DNA from: Coniella vitis
Taxonomy: Eukaryota > Ascomycota > Sordariomycetes > Diaporthales > Schizoparmaceae
NCBI GenBank assembly: GCA_011317545.1
Contig: WUJK01000007.1
Location: 310,001-374,000, forward strand
Length of the DNA: 64,000 nt
Reading direction: 5' to 3'
A model generated the notes under the pieces. The model was given only the letters and a program-made list of their open reading frames with translations. It ran no database searches and was not told where the DNA came from. Made by a program: the position numbers and the translations under genes. Every line of letters starts with the position of its first letter. Position 1 is the stretch's first letter. Below are positions 45,820-58,808 of the stretch, piece after piece.

Positions 45820-46289
45820 TATTATAACCTATAAATATATAGGTTATAGGAATAGGCTAGCGTAATTATATATTAGTAAATCGGAACCTTAACGGACTGA
45901 TAAGAATCTCTTATATAAGGATATCTGGATACTTATAATAATATAATTAGGGTTAGGGTCCTAATAGTTATACGATCGATAGAATCGATATCGATTTTTT
46001 CGACTAGTATACTATAGATCGATAGGATCGATATCGATTATATCGACTTACTAAAATAACAGAAGGATATAAGGATAGGAGTTTACAGCTTAATATTAGA
46101 TAGTTTCCTTATAGTCTTTAGTTATAAATCTAAGTATTATTTTATATAATAGGGTAATCCCTCTTAATTACTTATAATACTTAATATTGCTCGATAATAT
46201 ATAAAGACTTAAAGGTAATACTTCCCCGCCTGCTAATATATAACTTATAGGTACTTCCAGAATCCGGGATTTAGGCAAGGATTATTATA
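45820..46289 (+). repeat. element A 3' LTR
   Basis: 470 bp, no length difference from the 5' LTR, preceded by the polypurine tract at about 45807-45819 and followed by the TAAAG duplication. It contains the same TTAGGGTTAGGG word. Confidence 0.92.
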
Positions 46290-46318
46290 TAAAGATTATA
46301 AAAAAACTATTTAATAAT
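46290..46318 (-). repeat. older gypsy LTR, right fragment
   Basis: After the TAAAG duplication the sequence continues like the reverse LTR at about 47334-47365 (AAAGACTATAAGGAAACTAT with RIP changes). This completes the interrupted LTR begun at 38436. It is cut short by the ATTT microsatellite. Confidence 0.75.
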
Positions 46319-46322
46319 TAGA

Positions 46323-46523
<201 letters not shown>

Positions 46524-47165
46524 AATTAAATTAACGCCGGACTAGTTATACTAGTATACCTCCTAGGGGGTATCTCGGCGTATACTACTTATTATACTAC
46601 TAAGGAGCGTATATACGCCTACTTAGTATTCCAGGACTCGGTGCAGAACGTTTAATTAACTATACCGCCTAGCTAAAACTAGCTATATTAGGCTTAAGGC
46701 CCCCTTAGAAGTAGTTAATAATAAATATACTCTTTTCTCGTTTTAATCTAACCCGTATAAGGCTTATTTCTATAGCTTCTAGCTTAGAATAGCTTTAAGG
46801 TAGTTTCTTTTCCCTTTAAGTCTTTATAAAGCTAACTCTTTCTATTACGAGTACTCTAAGGGATTAGCTATATCTCCTATATACTCTTTTCCGTATATTT
46901 TATAAAGCGCTTAAGCGTTGCTTAGCTTCTAATTAGAAGCTATAGATAAGCGAGGAGGTTTAATTAGGGTGACTAGTAGTTATCTTTCGCCTTATTAACC
47001 GACTATTTTTACTATTTTAGCACCCTATCTAGCTTACTAGTATATATAATCGTAGTATAACCTAAGCCTAAAAGCTACTTTATAATATATTAGCTATATC
47101 CTAGAGGCTAAATACTCTAAGGATTAATTTTAAAGTAGAGTTATATAATATTATTTATATAGGCC
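46524..47165. other. unidentified AT-rich spacer between elements A and B
   Basis: About 640 bp that is RIP-affected but less TA-saturated than its neighbours. It has a local near-palindrome around 46550-46620 (CTAGTTATACTAG; CTCCTAGGGGG). No coding frame or known repeat is recognised. Confidence 0.45.
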
Positions 47166-47644
47166 TATAATAATCCTTGCCTAAGTCCCTGACTCTGGAA
47201 GTACCTATAAGTTATATATTAGTAAGTAGGGAAGTATTACCTTTAAGTCTTCGTATATTATCGAGTAATATTAAGTATTGTAAGTAATTAAGAGGGATTA
47301 CCCTATTATATAAAATAATACTTAGATTTATAACTAAAGACTATAAGGAAACTATCTAATATTAAGCCGTAAACTCCTATCCTTATATCCTTCCGTCGTT
47401 TCCTACTATTCTATAAATAGTACCTTAGACCGACGAAGTCGCTCGTCGACTATTACGGTCTAAGTCGATAGAGTCGTAATACGGTCCTTACGGTCTACCC
47501 TTATCCTATATAACCCTAACCCTAGTTATATTATTATATATAACCTATTTATATAAGAGATCCTATCGGTCCGTTATAGTTCCAATATCTATACTATATT
47601 ATATTAGCCTATTCCTATAACCTATATAACCGTAGGTTATAATA
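47166..47644 (-). repeat. element B 3' LTR
   Basis: 479 bp, TA..TA ends, heavily RIP-changed. It has a single copy of the CCCTAACCCT-containing unit near 47514-47535. Confidence 0.88.
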
Positions 47645-47699
47645 TTATCTCCCTTTTATTAGTCCTTATCCCTAAAGACCTATAGTATTTCCGTAAATA

Positions 47700-48270
47700 A
47701 TCCTACCTAATATTCTTACTTCGGATTATACTTTCCTAATTCGTTATATCGTTAAGAATTAATAAAGTTCGTTATCGTAAGACTAAATAAGCTTCTTCCC
47801 TTTAGTTACCCGTACTAGATCGTTATTCTAAGATACCCTCCTATTCTTCCTACTAATCCCGTTAAGTTCCTTGCTTAGCTTCCGAGGAGGATTCTTCTCG
47901 CTATTCGGAATATATTCGTTATAAACGGGGAAACTACGATATATAGTGCTTAACTTCTATATAGATATAAAAGATTACCCGTTAATATTCGTTAGCCGAA
48001 GCGGCCCTTAATACTACTAAGAAAGAGCTTAAATAGGCTGCTACGAAGGTATATCGGTTACGTAAGGAGCGTTATATATAGGCTAATAAGATAGCACGTA
48101 TTATTCGTTATAGGTTAGATACGATAGAAGAGCTAGATCGTATTAAGGCGGAGGAGTTAGAAAAAGAGCGCTTAGCCGCCGAGGCTAAAAGACGTCCTAT
48201 AGAGTCGGCCGTTCCCGAGGGTCCGTTACCTAAGGGTTTTATAACTACCGCGTTAGAGAATTTTAATTAA
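47700..48270 (+). pseudogene. antisense coiled-coil reading frame of element B
   Basis: On the plus strand, opposite to pol, between the 3' LTR and the chromodomain. Readable parts are KVYRLRKERY, YRLDTIEELDRIKAEELEKE, RLAAEAKRRP and PKGFITTALENFN with a TAA stop at 48268-48270. Scattered TAG/TAA codons interrupt the upstream half. The pattern RLR+ER..L..+..LD.+E resembles abundant short coiled-coil proteins of filamentous fungal genomes that I recall as hypothetical and repeat-associated. It matches the antisense frame in element A closely at the C-terminal 60 residues. Confidence 0.68.
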
Positions 48271-48379
48271 TCTAGGATTTCTCCGTTATCTCTATCTAAT
48301 TTTCTTATTAATAATTTATAGGGTATTAGGGCCTCTGGTTTATAATTTAAGGCTTAGTCTATAGTATATATATCCTTCT

Positions 48380-51300
48380 ATTAATTTTCTAGGTTATTCT
48401 AGGTATATTTTTCTCTATTTATTAATTACTTACTAATAATTCCTAAGGTTACTAATAGGTTCCTAAGTATTTTCGCTATCTAAGTAGCCTTTCTATTTAA
48501 TAAGTAGCATCTTAGCTTTTTCGTTAATAATTTTCTTAACTTCGTATTCTAGTTCTTATTATTCTTCGAGTTCGAATAATTTTTCGATAGGTATATCTTT
48601 TAGTACGGGTTTAAGAAGTAAAATATAAAAAACTAGGTATATCCTTATATTTAGGGGTAGTTTAAGTTTATAGTTAAGGTCCGAAATTTTATTCTTAATT
48701 TCGAAGGGTCCGAGTTTCTTATAATCGAGTTTATTAGAGGGTCGCTTAGTTTTAATATTTATATAACGTAGGTAGACTTTATCTCTCTTTTATAGAATTA
48801 GTCCCTTAATTCTTTTCTAATTAGTATAGTTTTTTATTTTCTCTAATACTTTTTCGAATATTTTTCTAAGTTCTAACTAAAGTTCCTTAATTCTTTAAGT
48901 TATATCTTATACTATAGGTATAATTCCGCCTGGAATTTCTTCGAGGTAAGCTATAGGCTATCTTCTATAGAGTGCTTCGAATAGTAATACTCGTATTATA
49001 GATATAGTTACGCTATTATAAGCGAACTATACTATAGGTAGGAGTTTAACCTAATTATCCTATTAGTAGTTAATATAGTATCGTAGGTATTATTCGAGGA
49101 TTTAGTTAACTCTTTCTATTTATCCGTCTAACTAGGGATAGTAAGCTATAGATAGCTTCTATTTCGTTCCGAGGTATTTAAATAGAGAGGTCCAAAAGTA
49201 TAATATAAATATACTTCCTTTATCTAAGATAGGTTCCTAGGGTATTCCGTACTATACGATAATATTTCTAATAAATATATAAGCGAGGTCTATTATATCG
49301 CTACTTTCTAAGTAAGGTAGGAAATAGGTATACTTCGTTAATCTATAAACTACTACTAAGATATTATTATATAAAGCCTTAGTTAAGGGTTCTTATAAGA
49401 TTAGTAGCTTAACGATAAAGTCTAAGCTAGTTAATTACTATAATACCGTAGGTACTTATAGGGGTTTTAGTAGTCCGTAAGGCTTATATCGATCTGCCTT
49501 GTTTTTCTTATATATATTATATTCGCTAATAACTTTTCCTATTAGCTATCTAAGCTTAGGGGGATTCTAATATCGTTTAATTCGTTTATAGATAGCTTTA
49601 ATTCCTTAGTATCCGTATACCGGTGCTTTATATACTATTTTAATATACTTCTTTTTATTATTATTTATTATATTGCTAAAGTTATATATTTTTCCTACGA
49701 TTCTAAATATTACGTTAAGTTCTCTTATAGCTATTAGTATTATAAGATTTCCTTCTAAATCTTCCTAAAAGATTACTATAATATCTTAGTCTTTATTATT
49801 ATTATCTTTATAGTTTAACCGTCTGCTAAGAGCGTTTACTTATTCGTTTTCTTTACTTTTATAGTAGATAATCTTAAAGTCGAATTCTAATAGAAATTTA
49901 TACTATCTAACTTATCGTTTATTAAGCTATTTTATCGAGGTAAATACCTAAAGGTTCTTATAATCTATATATATAAGGATTTACTATTTTACGCCGATAA
50001 GGTAGTATCGCTATTCCCTAAAGGATTTTACTATTACTATAAGTTCTTAATCGGGCGTATTATAATTAAGCTCTAATCCGTTTAGTTTCTTACTAAAGTT
50101 ACTAACTATCTATAATCGTCCTTTATTATCTCGTTATCCGAGTTATCTACCGAGTATATAATCTAATACATTTATCTCGATCTCGAAAACTTTATCTTAG
50201 TTTATTTCGACTAGGATTAGTTCTAATATAACTATATCCTTAATTATACTAAAGGCCTTTTATACCTATTCGTTTTAATTAAAGGTAGTATCCTTTTTCG
50301 TAAGTTCTATAAGTAGTATTATAATACTATTATAATTCTTAATAAATTATCGGTAGAAGTTAATATAGCCTAAGAAGGCTTTAATATCCTTAACGTTTTA
50401 TAATATAGGCTAGTACCTAACTACTTATACTTTATCTTTCTATATTCGTATATACCTTAGTATAATAATATATCCGAGGTAATTAACTTCTTAAGTATTC
50501 TAGTTATATTTAGTAGGTTCTACTAAAATCTTATTATTTTAGAGGATTTATAGGATTATTATAATATACTTCTAATATTCTTCGAATATCTTTAAGTAAA
50601 TAAGGATATTATCTAGGTAAGCGATTATATAATAGTTAAGGTATTCGTATAAGATAAAATTTATTATTTCCTAGAATAATATAGGGGCGTTAGTAAATCC
50701 GAATAGTATAATAAGATATTCGAAATATCCGTAGTATATTCTAAACGCTATTTTCTATTCTTCTCCGGGTTTAATACGAATATACGTATATCCTTCCTTA
50801 AGATCGAGGGCTATAAATTATTAGGCTCTTCTAAGTCTATCTCTAAGTTCTTTAAAGAGAGGTAAGGGGTACTAATTCTTAATTATAATATCGTTAAGTT
50901 GCCGATAATTAATATATAGTTATAGTTTGCCGTTTTTCTTTAGTATTAATAGGATTAAGTATCCTACTAATAAATATAAGGGTCTAATATAGCCTTTCTT
51001 AAGGTTTTCGTCGATATATTCTCTAAATACTTTAAGTTTATCCTTATCTAATCCGTAAATAGGAAAGAACTTTAGTTATTCTCCTTCTTTAAGTAGGATC
51101 TTATAATCGTATAGGCTATACTCTAATAGGCCGTTATCGAATTTTCCTTAAAATAGCTTTATAAACTTCCGATACTCTTCTAATATACCGGAGAGGTTTC
51201 TAAACGTATCTTCGTCTTATATAATCGCTATTATAAGGAGATATCGTTATACGTATTTAGTTCCTTCTTAAACTTACCGTAATAATATATCCTACTATCT

Positions 51301-54060
51301 ATAGAATCCTATTATATCGTATCCTAATCTACCGTATCCCTTTTTCTATTAAGTACTAACTATCGCTAAATCCTTCTCTATAAGCTATCGAGGGTAATCG
51401 TTTCTATAATTAACTATTCCTATAGTTCTTCTCGATTTAGAGGTATATATAAATTCGTTTAAGCCCCTATTATCTAGGTACCGCTTAGTAATTAAACTCG
51501 ATTCTACGCTTTTAATTATAACCGTTTCTTAGGTATTCGCTTTATCCTATAAAATATAGCTATTAGTTTAATCGATTCGAGGATTTTCTTTTCTTAACTA
51601 TAATATACCTAAAATTAGTTCGTATTATATAGTATCCGTAATATCGAAGTTTATTAGTATTATACGTTTATAAATCGTAACTAGTAATTAATTAGATTCT
51701 ATATTAATAATACCTTAGCCGTAAGCAACTTCTATACCTTTTATAATACTAAGTTTATAGGGTTTTATCTTCTTCTTCTAAGGTATCTATTTTCTATTAA
51801 TAACGCTTAGGGATATAAAGTTTCCTTATACTCCGCTATCTAGGAGTATTATATAGTATTTGCCGTTAATTTATACTACGATTTTCAAATATTCGTATAT
51901 CGAGCTATCTATCGTATAAAGGGACTTTATTGTAAATCCTAATCGCTTATTATCCCTTATAGGTAATCCTTACCTTTTAGGTTCTACTATTCTTACTATA
52001 CTCTAAGGGCTATTATCTATACTAAGTTCTTAGCTTATCGTATTCCGTATTATATATATACTATAGCCTATTACTATAAGCGCGCTTAGTTTTCTTCTTT
52101 TATATAGGGAGTTTATACTCCGGGCTAATTATCCTTAAGGTTATAATAGGTATATACTTTATCCGCTAGGTATTCTATATAGTTAGCGCGCTTATAGAAG
52201 CTATAGTATATAGGTTCTATATATAAGGGCTTTATAAGCTTTTCTCTTTATTATTATTCGTATATTCTATATTAGTTAAGTGCTTTTTCTTACGCATAAA
52301 GTACGTACTAAGGTATCGTATACTAGTACTATCTTACTTATCGTATAGTATATTCGTAGGGGGTATTATATATAAGGCTAATATTAGCGTAGTTTCCCCT
52401 TATTCTAAATACTTTATAATAATCGCTATTATCGTCGTCGTAGGCGATAATATTATACTCTATCTTATATATAGGGAACTATTCGTTAGTTACCTTATAT
52501 TTAAAGTATTATCTACAATTATATATAATATAAGCAAACTATATAATCTAGTAATATCCTTTATAGAGATAATTAATTCGTATATCTTCCTATATAAGGG
52601 GGGTTTCGTTTTAGTAGGTTATTATCCTAAATAGTTCTCTAAGTATAATACCGTAGATAAAGTAATATATATCTCCTTTATCGGTATCTTCGTTTATAAA
52701 GCTTTCTAACTCCGAGCTTATTTCTTTATTAATAGTTTAGGTACTAGTATCCTAACTAATATTAAGCGTTTCCTATTATTCTATAATTTCCGTAATATTA
52801 CTTTACGAGATATCTATTTCGCAGGGTGGATTATATCCTTCTATATCGCGCTAATAAGGGTATTCCTTAATAAGCTAAGCTTATTACTCTATTACTAGTC
52901 TTTCGAATAAACCGTTATCCGTAGGGAGGGGTATTTTTTAAGTAATTATAATTTATTATTCCTTACGAAGATTCTAAGGGAATATCCTAAGCCTTACTTT
53001 ACCGAGAGGTATATTATATAATTATACTTATAATAGAAGGTTTAATTAAGGAGTCTATAATCGGAGTTATCTTATACTTACTCTAAAAGCTAGTTTTAGT
53101 TAGGAGTAGAATCCGTAGTCTTATATATTATAATATTAGCTTATCGTCCTTCGGTAACTTTCTTAAATTCTCTAGGTTTCTTAGGTTATCGATATTCTTA
53201 TACGAAATAGCCTATCCTATTTATTCCTTACTTATAAGTTTCCTTTAAGCTATATTAAGCTCTATAAAGCCTAAGTATATCGTATTGCTAGTTGCTATTC
53301 CGCGGTAGTTATTCTATCGGGGTATAAAGCGTTAAGGTAGCCGTTAGTATCGTTTTCCGATATCAGCCCTAGGTATAAAGTTAGTAATAGGTCTTTACCT
53401 TCCTTACCGTTTTTAGTTCCTTTCCTAATTACGGTCGTCGATAGCTACTACTATTACCGCGAATTCTGCGAATATCTCTAATCGGGGTATCTTATATAAT
53501 TCGTTTTTAATAGATTCTTTAAGTCTATTATAATAGGCTATTATAAAGGGTTCGTCGTCCTAATAGAGATATAATATAATTTATCTAAAGAATACTATAT
53601 AGTATGATATTAACTTAGTTTACTTAAGTTAAGAGATCTTACGTTCTATATTATATTTTTCGTTAGGGTTTCTAAAGGTTTCTTTAAATATCTAGGCGAA
53701 GGTTTCGAATAATATAAAGAGTTTACTAGTCTCGTCTTCTCTAGTTTCTTCCGTATCGAATTCTAGGAAGTTCCGTAGGATAGGTTTAAACTATATAAGT
53801 ATATCGCCTTTAAGCCTACTAGCTACGAATTCTATTTTCTTAGCTTTAATAGGGAATTATTATTAGTAGTACTAGAAGTAAGCTCTAAGGGCTATAATAA
53901 AAGGTTAAATATCGTCTTCTTATCCGCGATAGACCTTAGGCTGCTTTATTTTAAAGGGCTTATTAGGAGTTCCGCTAGTATTTCCTCGAGCCTCGAGTTC
54001 TATAATACGTATAGTAAGTACGTTAATAGTAGTTAAAAGTTGCTAATTAGTATTCTAGGT
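48380..54060 (-). pseudogene. element B gag-pol pseudogene (gypsy, with chromodomain)
   Basis: Read on the minus strand: a gag knuckle relic near 53200-53240; a protease relic LLDSGV near 51835-51855, better preserved than in A; reverse transcriptase at about 50590-51120 with IIAYLDNIL (catalytic Asp to Asn); RNase H and integrase at lower coordinates (about 49100-50250); and a chromodomain near 48380-48560 (ELEYEVKKI). Many in-frame stops replace Gln and Trp. It is inactive. Confidence 0.82.
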
Positions 54061-54167
54061 TTAGTTAACCGTTAAGGGGGCTAGAACTATTAGTATTATA
54101 GTTAAATATTATACTTAATATTACCTAAGAGGTATATATAGACCGTCTTAAATAAGAGTTATAAAAA

Positions 54168-54706
54168 TATAATAATCCTTACCTAAGTCCCTAACTCTAG
54201 AAGTACCTATAAGTTATATATTAGCAGGTAGGGAAGTATTACCTTTAAGTCTTCGTATATTATCGAGTAATATTAAGTATTATAAGTAATTAAGAGGGAT
54301 TGCCCTATTATATAAAATAATACTTAGATTTATAACTAAAGACTATAAGGAAACTATCTAATATTAAGCCGTAAACTACTGTCCTTATATCTTTCCGTCG
54401 TTTCCTACTATTCTATAAATAGTACCTTAGACCGACGAAGTCGCTCGTCGACTATTGCGGTCCAAGTCGATAGAGTCGCAGTACGGTCCTTGCGGTCCAC
54501 CCTTATCCTGTATAACCCTAACCCTGGTTATATTATCTTATATAACCCTAACCCTGGTTATATTATCTTATATAACCCTAACCCTGGTTATATTATCCTA
54601 TATAACCTGTTTATATAAGAGATCCTATCGGTCTGTTATAGTTCCGATATCCATGCTATGTTGTATTGGCTTGTTCCTATAACCTGTATAACCGTAGGTT
54701 ATAATA
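54168..54706 (-). repeat. element B 5' LTR with expanded internal repeat
   Basis: 539 bp. The outer third (about 54440-54700) keeps TG and CA dinucleotides that are lost in the partner LTR, so it is less RIP-damaged. Confidence 0.88.
54511..54600. repeat. three 30-bp tandem repeats with telomere-like core
   Basis: Three consecutive 30-bp units start at 54511, 54541 and 54571, differing only in the last bases of the third. Each contains CCCTAACCCT, equal to one and a half telomere repeats. The partner LTR has one unit. Confidence 0.95.
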
Positions 54707-55276
54707 AGCCCGTATAAGGCTATAATATATTAAGTTAATATATTATTATACAGCTATTAAATATTAGATATTAGCTGAAACCGATCCCGAGCCCGTTTTA
54801 TATGTATATAATATACCGATTATATTAGCAATAATCTTATTAATATAAAAACCGAAGGGCGCTATACTAAAAAGCATATTAGCTATTAAGCTACTATCGT
54901 AGTATAAATACCCTTATAATAATATAAATCAGTAATTTAAAATATATTAGAAATGTATTATAAAACGCTTATCATTAATAGTTTATAAAAGTATATATTA
55001 TTATACTAATAATAGCTAGCCCTTTATTTATAAATATAAATAATAGCTATTATAGCTAGAAATACCCTTATTATTATTAATAATAGAGGTATTATATTAT
55101 CTATTATACTTCTTCTACCCGCTTTATTTATTACCTAAACTCCTTCTGCTTTTTCTTTCTTCCTTCTTCCTTCTTCCTTTCTTACTTTAATATATAGCTA
55201 TATAATACTATTACTAGCTTATACCGCTATTATATTAAACTTCCCGCTAGAACTCTTAGTATAATTATTACTATCT
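54707..55276. other. AT-rich unidentified spacer
   Basis: About 570 bp of TA-rich DNA with pyrimidine repeats (CTTCCTTCTTCC) near 55160-55175. No gene or repeat family is recognised. Confidence 0.4.
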
Positions 55277-55281
55277 CTATA

Positions 55282-55894
55282 TGTTGGAGGTTATAATATA
55301 TAATAATAAAGAGGATCGAGGGGCTAAAGAAGAGGGTTAATAGTAGTTATATTATATCGAAGTGCTTGCTTGCGTCTATTGCTATTTCTTTCGTCGGGAG
55401 GGAATAGCTATATTTATAGTTATTCTATACCTATCTTCTGAAGCCTTCTATACTTTGATTTATAATATATACTATAAATCCGTATCTTTAGTTATTCCTA
55501 TTGTTAGGTAGTGGAATAATATATTCTGCCGAGTGGCAAAGTGGTGGTGAAGGCTTACGTAGCCTGAAAAGTCTACGTACTTTCTAGGACCTTCTGCTGA
55601 CGTTATTGCTTACGTAATCAACGTTATATATTTTATATTAGTATATATATATATACTCTATACTAGTTATAATTATATTAGTAATACCTTATATACTTGT
55701 TTAGTTATTAAGATATTGAAGAAAGTTTGTTAAAAGAGACGAATTAGCGTTCCTTAAGCTCTTTTACTTTCTTTAGCTCTTTTCAAGCTTATTAGAGTAT
55801 ATATATAGCTATAACTTAGTATATATATATATTATAGTATATTATTATATTATAGACTCTCTTATATATTACATAAGCGTTCTATAATCTTATA
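55282..55894 (-). mobile_element. solo LTR of the copia family
   Basis: 613 bp that align by eye with the LTR at 59171-59803. On the plus strand it starts TGTTGGAGG and ends CTTATA. It is flanked by a perfect 5-bp duplication CTATA (55277-55281 and 55895-55899) with no internal region, so it is a solo LTR left by recombination. Orientation follows the full copia copy. Confidence 0.88.
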
Positions 55895-55899
55895 CTATA

Positions 55900-56664
55900 A
55901 TTATTATAACTTTTAAGAAAGAAACTAAGCGTATCTACTACTCTTAAATATCTCTTAGGACTTATAATAGCTTATTAATATCTCTTAATAAGATATAGGT
56001 AAGTATATTAAAGCGCGCTATATTACGAATACTATCAATATCTATATAGTTAAGAAGCGTATATTAAACTAGATAATCTATATAAACTAGCTTATACTCC
56101 TAGAATATTATACCTAACGCTATTCTAAAGTCTTATAGCCTCTTAACTATATATATATATATATATAAAAAGGTTATAATAATTATAAAGTATAACTTAA
56201 AGGTGATATTTAAACTTTACTTATTAAATACTATTAATAAATATATTTACTAATAAAGCTTAAAGCTATTAAAAAGAGTATTACCCCTATAATATATAAT
56301 ATACTCCTATATAGCAGTATAAAGCCGATTACTAATATATTTGATAATAATAATAAGAATAATAATAATATCCTATAAAAGACTTTTAATAATACATTTA
56401 AGTTTAAGGATAAAGATAAGGGTAGTATTAAAGCTATTAAGGATAGTATTAATAATAATAATAAGGTAAATATATTCTATACTAATTATAGCTAAGCCGA
56501 CGATACTTCTAGTAATAAGGAAGCTACCGCTAATATATATACTAGCGATAATAATAATAAGAAGGACGATAATAAAGCTTATTAGGATAAAGCTAATAAT
56601 AATAATAACTATAATACTAGTAATAATACTAGCTATATTTATATAAGCGGTAATAATAATAGTA

Positions 56665-56715
<51 letters not shown>

Positions 56716-58803
56716 TCGCTTATATTCCTACCGCCGGTAATAATAATAATAAACGTTTTATACCTACCTTTACTCTGATTAATATTCCTATTACTAAAAA
56801 GCAGTATTCTATTATCATTATTAATAATAATAATACTAAAGCTAAAGGTATTAGAATTATAGCTTTTATTAAAACAAATCCTCCTTATATTATCCGTACT
56901 ATTAATTCTATTATTATTATTAATACTTAGCTTAAGGCTAAGATAGGTAAGAAGAAGGTTAATATTATTAAGAATAAGGGTAACGCCGTTAAATTTATTA
57001 CTTTTATTAAATATAAGAAGATATAAAAGGTTAATAAAGCTATTCCTAATAGCTAATATATTATAATTTAATATAATATACCTTATAAATGATACTTAGT
57101 TTCGGTAATCGCCGGTAAATTGCTTAGCAATTATTAAGATATCGAAAGTAATACTTATTATTAATATTATTAATATAAGGATTATAACCCTTTATCTAAT
57201 TATCTAATAACTATTAATAACTAGCTATATAATACTTTATAAATAGGTAAGGATAATAGCTCTTATTATATTATTAATTATATAGCTAAAGAGGCTTATA
57301 ATAAAATATTAATAAAGGGTCTTATTAAGACTTTTAATAAGTTTAAAGAGGAGATAAAGCTAGTTATTTAGCTTTAAAAGTATACTTATTATATCCTATT
57401 CTTATAGCTATATTAAGTAACCTTATCCTTCCCGATATTATTCTTATATACGCGTGCTTTTATTAAAGGTATATATAGTTTTACTAATAATTTACTAATA
57501 CTCGGCCTATTTATATACGAGTAAATATAGTTATAGGATAGCTTTATAGGAGGCCCTCCCTATAGATATAAATTAAGGCAGCCTTATACCGCTTAGGGAA
57601 TTAATATCTAAAACGGATACTAGTTATATCTTAGATTTAATCTATTCCCTTATATAATAGAAGAAGCGCTATAATATTATATTATAAATATAAAAGGATA
57701 TTATTATTCGTTAAGATAACCTCCTTACCCCTAATACGGTTAGGACCCTCCTTATAAGTATATAGCGTATATTTATAGCTCGGGAGATAATCTTATTAAT
57801 AATATATAAAACCCTAAGAAAGCTACTTAATATCTTTAAAGATCCTTTATAAAGTAAAGAGCGTTTTTATATAGAGAGGGTATATTCCTAGCTCCTAGCT
57901 ATAATTAAGCGGGAATTTAAAAGTTTTTTATCGGACCCGGTTATTAGTTAACCTATTCCGATATACCTAACCCCTTCTATTATTACCTTATAAACGGTAT
58001 TCTATTCTTAATAGCCCCTTTACCTATTTAATACTCCTAGTAAGGTTATAGCTAGGTAATTACTATAAATATAACTATTAAGCTCCCGGCGGAGCTTATA
58101 TATTATATTCGAAAAGCCGGCCCTTAATCTAGCCGATAATAGGGGTAGGATATAAAGATTTTTCTTAAAGCCGCTCCTTATAATATATTTATAAGCTTAC
58201 TCTTTTAGAGATTTAAGCTAAATATTTGTGTTTCGCTATAAATCTTTATAATTAATATAGCGGTAGTTATTAAAACCCTTATTAGCTAGGCTTTATACCT
58301 TATAAATAAGAAGGTTTATAATAAGCTTCTCGTTAACCTTTTAAAAGATAAGCTATTAGAGTTAATATAAGCGTTTTCGGCGATTATACTTTAGATTTAG
58401 GTTATTTATATAATAACCGGGGTCCCGAAAGAGCTATATAACCCCTTTACTTATTAGAAAGTATTTTCTATAGAGTATATCCGAAAAGAAGCTATTATAT
58501 AAATAATAGTTAAACTTATTTCTTATAAGGTATTTATAAATAAATATAATCTTATTATAGGTATAAGTATTTAGCTAATATTCTTTTAATATAAAGTATA
58601 ACCCTTTTAAGTTTTTAACTTACCCTAAGCCCGGTTTATATAAAAGATAAAAAAGCTTTCTTTTTATATAAATAATTATCTTAGCTATTATTTAACTAAA
58701 TATTCTATAAAGAATAAATAATACCCTATTTATTCTAACGCTTAATATACTTAAAAAGGGGAGGTTTATATACTTCCCCTTAAATATACTAATTATTATA
58801 AGC
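55900..58803. other. degenerate AT-rich region with Asn-rich frames, origin unknown
   Basis: RIP-affected sequence. Plus-strand translation from about 56330 to 57420 gives a long Asn-rich frame with many (AAT)n codons (microsatellite at 56651-56715) and scattered TAG/TAA stops. A second stretch at about 57400-58650 gives less repetitive text such as IGGPPYRYKLRQP, KILIKGLIKTFNKFKEE and YIITGVPKEL. It is probably a decayed transposon, but I could not assign it to gypsy, copia, helitron or a DNA transposon. Confidence 0.45.
56651..56715. repeat. (AAT)n microsatellite
   Basis: About 65 bp of TAA units with one AGTAGT interruption near its start. It lies inside the Asn-rich degraded frame. Confidence 0.9.
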
Positions 58804-58808
58804 CGGTC

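Larger units (their letters stand above)
38610..46289 (+). mobile_element. Ty3/gypsy chromovirus-type LTR retrotransposon A, RIP-degraded
   Basis: A complete but dead 7680-bp element. Both LTRs are 470 bp (38610-39079, 45820-46289). A perfect 5-bp target duplication TAAAG flanks it (38605-38609, 46290-46294). LTR ends read TA..TA, as expected for TG..CA after RIP. A polypurine tract (GAAGGGAGATAA) abuts the 3' LTR. The order gag, protease, reverse transcriptase, RNase H, integrase and chromodomain can be followed on the plus strand, but it is broken by many TAA/TAG codons where Gln and Trp are expected. An antisense frame and a tRNA-like sequence lie between pol and the 3' LTR. Confidence 0.93.
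47166..54706 (-). mobile_element. Ty3/gypsy chromovirus-type LTR retrotransposon B, RIP-degraded
   Basis: A 7541-bp element in the opposite orientation to A. LTRs lie at 47166-47644 (3' LTR, 479 bp) and 54168-54706 (5' LTR, 539 bp). The 60-bp length difference equals two extra copies of a 30-bp repeat in the 5' LTR. Flanking 5-mers are AGGCC and AGCCC, so the target duplication is imperfect and not proven. A polypyrimidine stretch at 47645-47660 is the reverse complement of the polypurine tract. Internal domains match those of A in reverse. It is the same broad family as A, but the LTR variant differs. Confidence 0.9.

Noticed and set aside
54455..54682. 75-residue plus-strand frame with a repeated ITLTLVILSY unit
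   Set aside because: It is a translation of the 30-bp LTR tandem repeat, not a gene.
47161..54711. AGGCC / AGCCC as a proven target duplication of element B
   Set aside because: They differ by a G/C transversion that RIP does not produce, so the duplication is left unproven.
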